From Zobellia amurskyensis (GTDB lineage Bacteria; Bacteroidota; Bacteroidia; Flavobacteriales; Flavobacteriaceae): a stretch of DNA of 44,859 nt. The stretch spans positions 1 to 44,859 of the forward strand of contig NZ_RCNR01000038.1 in the NCBI RefSeq assembly GCF_009725985.1, read 5' to 3'. The position numbers and the translations under genes were made by a program. The notes under the pieces were generated by a model. The model saw only the letters and a list, made by a program, of their open reading frames with translations, did no database searches and was not told where the DNA came from. This document shows, piece by piece, positions 41,640-44,859 of this stretch. Within the stretch, counting starts at the first letter, position 1. Every line of letters begins with the position of its first letter.

Positions 41640-42782
41640 TTATAATGTACCCCTGGATTCCTGCTCTCTTTCTATGGCCTCAAAAAGTGCTTTGAAGTTT
41701 CCTTTTCCAAAGGATTTTGCTCCTTTACGCTGAATGATTTCTATAAACATTGTTGGACGATCCAAAATAGGTTTGGTAAATATTTGCAACAAATAGCCCT
41801 CTTCATCCCTATCTATAAGGATACCTAATTCGCTCAGAGGTGCCAAATCTTCGTCTATTTCTCCCACACGGTCCAAAACATCTTCATAATAACTTGAAGG
41901 CACGGTTAAAAATTCAATACCCCTATCTCTTAGCGCCGTAACCGTTTCAATAATATTATCCGTAGCCAAAGCCATATGCTGCACGCCAGCTCCGTTATAA
42001 AAATCTATATACTCTTCTATCTGCGATTTCTTTCTCCCATCTGCAGGTTCGTTTATAGGAAATTTAATGCGCCCGTTACCGTTACTCATTACTTTGCTCA
42101 TAAGAGCCGTATATTCTGTAGAAATATCCTTATCATCAAAAGATACCAATTGAGCAAACCCCATAACTTTAGCATAGAACTCACACCATTTGTTCATTTC
42201 ATTCCAACCCACATTACCCACCATGTGATCAACAAACTTAAGTCCAACATCCGCAGGTTTATAATACGGGTTCCAAGCTCTATAGCCCGGCATAAATACC
42301 CCTTTATAATCTTTTCGCTCTACAAATATGTGAACCGTTTCTCCATACGTGTGAATACCAGAGAGAACGACTTCCCCATTATCATCTTTAATGGTTTTAG
42401 GCTTCAAATAGGCCTCAGCCCCTCTTTTAGTTGTCTCGGCATAGCTCTTTGAAGCATCATCTACCCACAGAGCAATAGCTTTTACCCCATCTCCATGAGC
42501 ATCTATATGCTTATTAATTTCCCCTCCTGAATTTAAGGGAGACGTAAGCACCAATCTAATTTTATCTTGGACAAGCACGTAGGATACCCGATCTTTTAGT
42601 CCAGTCTCAAGGCCTGCGTAGGCCAATGGCTGAAACCCCCAAGCAGCCATATAATAATGGGCAGCCTGTTTGGCATTACCTACATAAAGTTCTATATAAT
42701 CAGTTCCCAGCAAAGGAAGAAAGTCCTCTGCTTGGGGATTTTCTTTGGGTAAATGCAATGAAGTATTATCTAAAGTAGACAT
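41640..42782 (-). CDS. hppD: 4-hydroxyphenylpyruvate dioxygenase
   Basis: HppD converts 4-hydroxyphenylpyruvate to homogentisate in tyrosine degradation. From the ATG at 42782 it has 380 residues; the frame is open upstream to 42851 but those 23 residues are not family-like. The Fe(II) facial triad is visible: H186 (VDHMVGN), H269 (GVQHMALATDN) and E348 (MFIEIIQR). The C-terminal gate helix region (SFGKGNFKALFEAIEREQ) is intact. Homogentisate dioxygenase is not in the window. A 6-bp hairpin (42870-42888) lies upstream. Confidence 0.96.
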   Translation of the reverse strand: MSTLDNTSLHLPKENPQAEDFLPLLGTDYIELYVGNAKQAAHYYMAAWGFQPLAYAGLETGLKDRVSYVLVQDKIRLVLTSPLNSGGEINKHIDAHGDGVKAIALWVDDASKSYAETTKRGAEAYLKPKTIKDDNGEVVLSGIHTYGETVHIFVERKDYKGVFMPGYRAWNPYYKPADVGLKFVDHMVGNVGWNEMNKWCEFYAKVMGFAQLVSFDDKDISTEYTALMSKVMSNGNGRIKFPINEPADGRKKSQIEEYIDFYNGAGVQHMALATDNIIETVTALRDRGIEFLTVPSSYYEDVLDRVGEIDEDLAPLSELGILIDRDEEGYLLQIFTKPILDRPTMFIEIIQRKGAKSFGKGNFKALFEAIEREQESRGTL

Positions 42783-42869
42783 GTGTATATGTGTTTTAGT
42801 GAAGTAAAATAGTATTAAAAGTTGAGAAACAATACTGTTGAGCCCATACATAAGTATGAACTATTGTAA

Positions 42870-42888
42870 ATGTGGCCAGTTACCACAT
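42870..42888 (-). promoter_or_regulatory. Inverted repeat upstream of hppD
   Basis: ATGTGG (42870-42875) and CCACAT (42883-42888) are separated by 7 bases, about 90 bases before the hppD ATG. It could be an operator; no exact -7 box is found nearby to place it against. Confidence 0.2.
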
Positions 42889-42974
42889 AGCTCTAAGATG
42901 AGCAGTAATATCAACTCTTAATTGTAGCATCTTTACAAATATCGAAAAAAAACATCAACCATTGCCTAAGAACA

Positions 42975-44859
42975 TTAAAACCAGTATCCTAAACTAAAAA
43001 AGAAGCTATTGGTCTTGCCTTCTGGGGTCCACGAATAGTGCATTTGCATAGGCCCTAAGAAAGATTCCCAACCATACCCAATACCATAACCTGAGTAGCT
43101 CGGAAGGGTAAACCACTCTCCTGTCCTAAAAATATCATCTTCTACATTGGCATAATTTGCCGTAAACATTAAATGGTTTTTTGGAGCAAACTCATAATCC
43201 AACCTTCCGTATGCCTTTACAAAAGCATTTCCGGGCAGAGCCAAATAATCATAACCAAAAAAGGGCGTAAAATTGTTTAGAAGGTTCGTACCAAAACCAC
43301 CTAAAATAAAATCGAAGGTGGAAACATTTGATGTACCCAGTTTAAAACCTCCTTCGGCTTCCACATTTACCGAAAATTTATCCAAGAAAGGTATTGCGGT
43401 ACCCACTTTAGCTTTAGCAATAGAGAATTCTTTAAAATTATCATTAAAATCTGATGAGAAAACATAGAAATGGAAGTCCCCATCGAAATACAATCCCTTA
43501 GACGGAAAATACTTATCGTCATAGGTATCAAAAGTCAACTGCCCAAATGCGCTATAGAAACTACTTTTTTCAAGAAACGTTCTTTCTCCAGATGTTCCTC
43601 CCACTGGAGTATTTACATTTTGACCAAGCGTCTTGGTACTGTATTTTATAAACTTATGCTCTATGCCCGTCCTAAAGGCAAACTCCTCCCGTAAAACCGT
43701 CTGAACATATACCTGATTGGTAAAGTCAGTTATATCTATGTTTACCGTATTTACATTGGCCCCGGCCTGAATATCAAAATTACTCCTCACCAAGTCAAAG
43801 CTAACATCCTTTTCAAATTCGTTGAAACGGGAATTAAACCCAAAACTCCAATAAAAACCCTTATCTACATAGTATTGCAGCTTGTACCTAATATTATCTC
43901 CAATAATGAAGTCGAAAGAAGAAACATCATCCCTGGTAATCAAACTTTTTCTAGTATAGTTAAGAATTGCCGCTGTCTTATACAGATTATCATAATGAGC
44001 TCCCAACCGAATAAAAGATTTACTTTTATTTTCATTTAGGTCAAGAACCATTTCTTGTTCACCATCATTATCGCGTAACCTATAATGAATTGTATGAAAG
44101 TTTCCTGTTGCCGCCAAATTGCTAATTCCTTGGTGAACTCTTGAAAATGTGGTTGGCTTATCCGTATCAAACCTTAATTTACCTTTTACATAACCTCTTG
44201 AATAATTTTCGCTTTCCAATATAACTAGCCGGTTTACGCTTAGCGTATCATTTGAAACAATTCTTTCCCTTACAGGCCTGTTCTTATTCTGCTTTGCGGC
44301 CACCTCCTTTAAAGCATCAAATTTCTCACGTGCCGCTTCTTCACCACTTTTTATTATAACATCATCAAGGTTAAAATCTATAATGGAATAATCCACCATA
44401 TCAGGCTTTATATAGATATCCGTTTTTTTGGATTTTTCAGCCATATCAAGTACAGTCCTATAATTATTTATCTGTAGTAAAACCTCCGTAGCGGTCAACA
44501 GAGACTCCCGGTTCCTTAATCCATGCTGTACATCAACACCAATTATAATATCGGCCCCCATTTTCCTCACCTCATCTATAGGGTAGTTGTTCACCACCCC
44601 ACCATCTATCAATACTTTTCCGTTAATTCGCGCAGGTTCAAAAAGCGACGGTAATGTACCACTTGCCATAACAGCTTCCGGAAGATAGCCATCCCTCAAA
44701 ACAACTTCCTCACCTGTCTCTACGTCTGTGGCAATACAGACAAACGGTATGGGCAAATCATTAAAATCGTCTATATTCCGCACGGGGTATAGAAATTTAA
44801 CCAGTTCATTATATACGTTCTGACCGCCTGAATATGCAGGTGGAACCGAAACCTTGAAA
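42975..44859 (-). CDS. Patatin-like phospholipase fused to Omp85-type barrel (N-terminus outside window)
   Basis: The frame runs off the right edge, so the oxyanion loop and GxSxG nucleophile are not seen; a GTG at 44783 is internal, not a start. In view are the end of the patatin domain, with the catalytic Asp in LIDGGVVNNYP, then a POTRA-like module (about residues 200-275 counted from 44783) and a C-terminal barrel of the surface-antigen/Omp85 type ending SFFFSLGYWF, a terminal aromatic typical of outer-membrane beta-signals. This matches type Vd/PlpD-like patatin autotransporters or their Bacteroidota relatives. It probably is an outer-membrane protein with lipase activity, but the active Ser cannot be checked here. 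Confidence 0.88.
   Translation of the reverse strand, partial: FKVSVPPAYSGGQNVYNELVKFLYPVRNIDDFNDLPIPFVCIATDVETGEEVVLRDGYLPEAVMASGTLPSLFEPARINGKVLIDGGVVNNYPIDEVRKMGADIIIGVDVQHGLRNRESLLTATEVLLQINNYRTVLDMAEKSKKTDIYIKPDMVDYSIIDFNLDDVIIKSGEEAAREKFDALKEVAAKQNKNRPVRERIVSNDTLSVNRLVILESENYSRGYVKGKLRFDTDKPTTFSRVHQGISNLAATGNFHTIHYRLRDNDGEQEMVLDLNENKSKSFIRLGAHYDNLYKTAAILNYTRKSLITRDDVSSFDFIIGDNIRYKLQYYVDKGFYWSFGFNSRFNEFEKDVSFDLVRSNFDIQAGANVNTVNIDITDFTNQVYVQTVLREEFAFRTGIEHKFIKYSTKTLGQNVNTPVGGTSGERTFLEKSSFYSAFGQLTFDTYDDKYFPSKGLYFDGDFHFYVFSSDFNDNFKEFSIAKAKVGTAIPFLDKFSVNVEAEGGFKLGTSNVSTFDFILGGFGTNLLNNFTPFFGYDYLALPGNAFVKAYGRLDYEFAPKNHLMFTANYANVEDDIFRTGEWFTLPSYSGYGIGYGWESFLGPMQMHYSWTPEGKTNSFFFSLGYWF

Noticed and set aside
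41976-42452. Long open frame antisense to hppD.
   Set aside because: It lies wholly within a well-supported conserved enzyme gene and its product has no recognisable features; a composition effect.

Overview
The window looks like chromosomal DNA of a marine member of the Flavobacteriaceae (Bacteroidota), in the general range of Maribacter, Zobellia or Cellulophaga. This placement is an inference. It rests on the low GC content, five TonB-dependent receptors (several with an N-terminal carboxypeptidase-regulatory-like domain), families typical of Bacteroidota (DUF4270, DUF5689, LPG-synthase-TM flippase-like protein), A-rich leaders without Shine-Dalgarno sites, and many promoters matching the Bacteroidota -7 box TAnnTTTG. 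I see no rRNA, tRNA, CRISPR array, insertion sequence or prophage. Most of the window is dense core genome.

Layout. (1) 1-946: 5' part of a TonB-dependent receptor running off the left edge. (2) 1.1-5.8 kb, minus strand: glmS, a DUF4270 lipoprotein and a half-length GT5 glycogen-synthase-like protein. (3) 5.9-10.7 kb, plus strand: panC, panD, a flippase-like membrane protein, an esterase-fold protein that has lost its nucleophile, and radA. (4) 10.7-12.8 kb, minus: a Tas-like aldo/keto reductase with an unannotated 32-residue membrane peptide behind it, and exonuclease III. (5) 12.9-21.7 kb: a FecA-like receptor, glycyl-tRNA synthetase, a coiled-coil membrane protein, ComF, an Ig-like lipoprotein, an omega-amidase-type hydrolase, a NUDIX protein and an ankyrin protein. 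(6) 21.9-26.8 kb: catalase, then a soluble four-PAS histidine kinase followed by two stand-alone receiver proteins. (7) 26.8-32.1 kb: a TonB receptor with a DUF5689/lamin-tail lipoprotein, divergent from a secreted EEP-family nuclease/phosphatase. (8) 32.2-36.2 kb: a 3-keto-glycoside hydrolase-like (DUF1080) protein, a small histidine-bearing membrane protein and another TonB receptor. (9) 36.4-42.8 kb: pgi, an M23 peptidase lipoprotein, tryptophan 2,3-dioxygenase, a DUF3108 protein and 4-hydroxyphenylpyruvate dioxygenase. (10) 42.9 kb to the right edge: a patatin phospholipase fused to an Omp85-type barrel, cut at its N-terminus by the window.

How the genes fit together. GlmS, Pgi and the M23 peptidase serve hexosamine and cell-wall metabolism. 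PanC and PanD supply pantothenate. KynA and HppD open the tryptophan and tyrosine degradation routes. The receptor/DUF5689-LTD/EEP locus reads as an outer-membrane scavenging unit, possibly for extracellular nucleic acid or phosphate esters. Catalase with an ankyrin partner repeats a pairing known from Pseudomonas and Campylobacter.

The least expected signal is non-coding. The roughly 500-base gap between hppD and the DUF3108 gene holds what looks like a complete small-RNA gene on the minus strand: a TTTG-N18-TAAATTTG promoter, two abutting hairpins, then a 14-bp intrinsic terminator with a 9-T tract, about 106 nt in all. A second consensus promoter on the plus strand fires toward the same terminator. 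Other points for a second look are the pseudoenzyme-like esterase and glycosyltransferase, the 32-residue peptide gene, and palindromes at two promoters.
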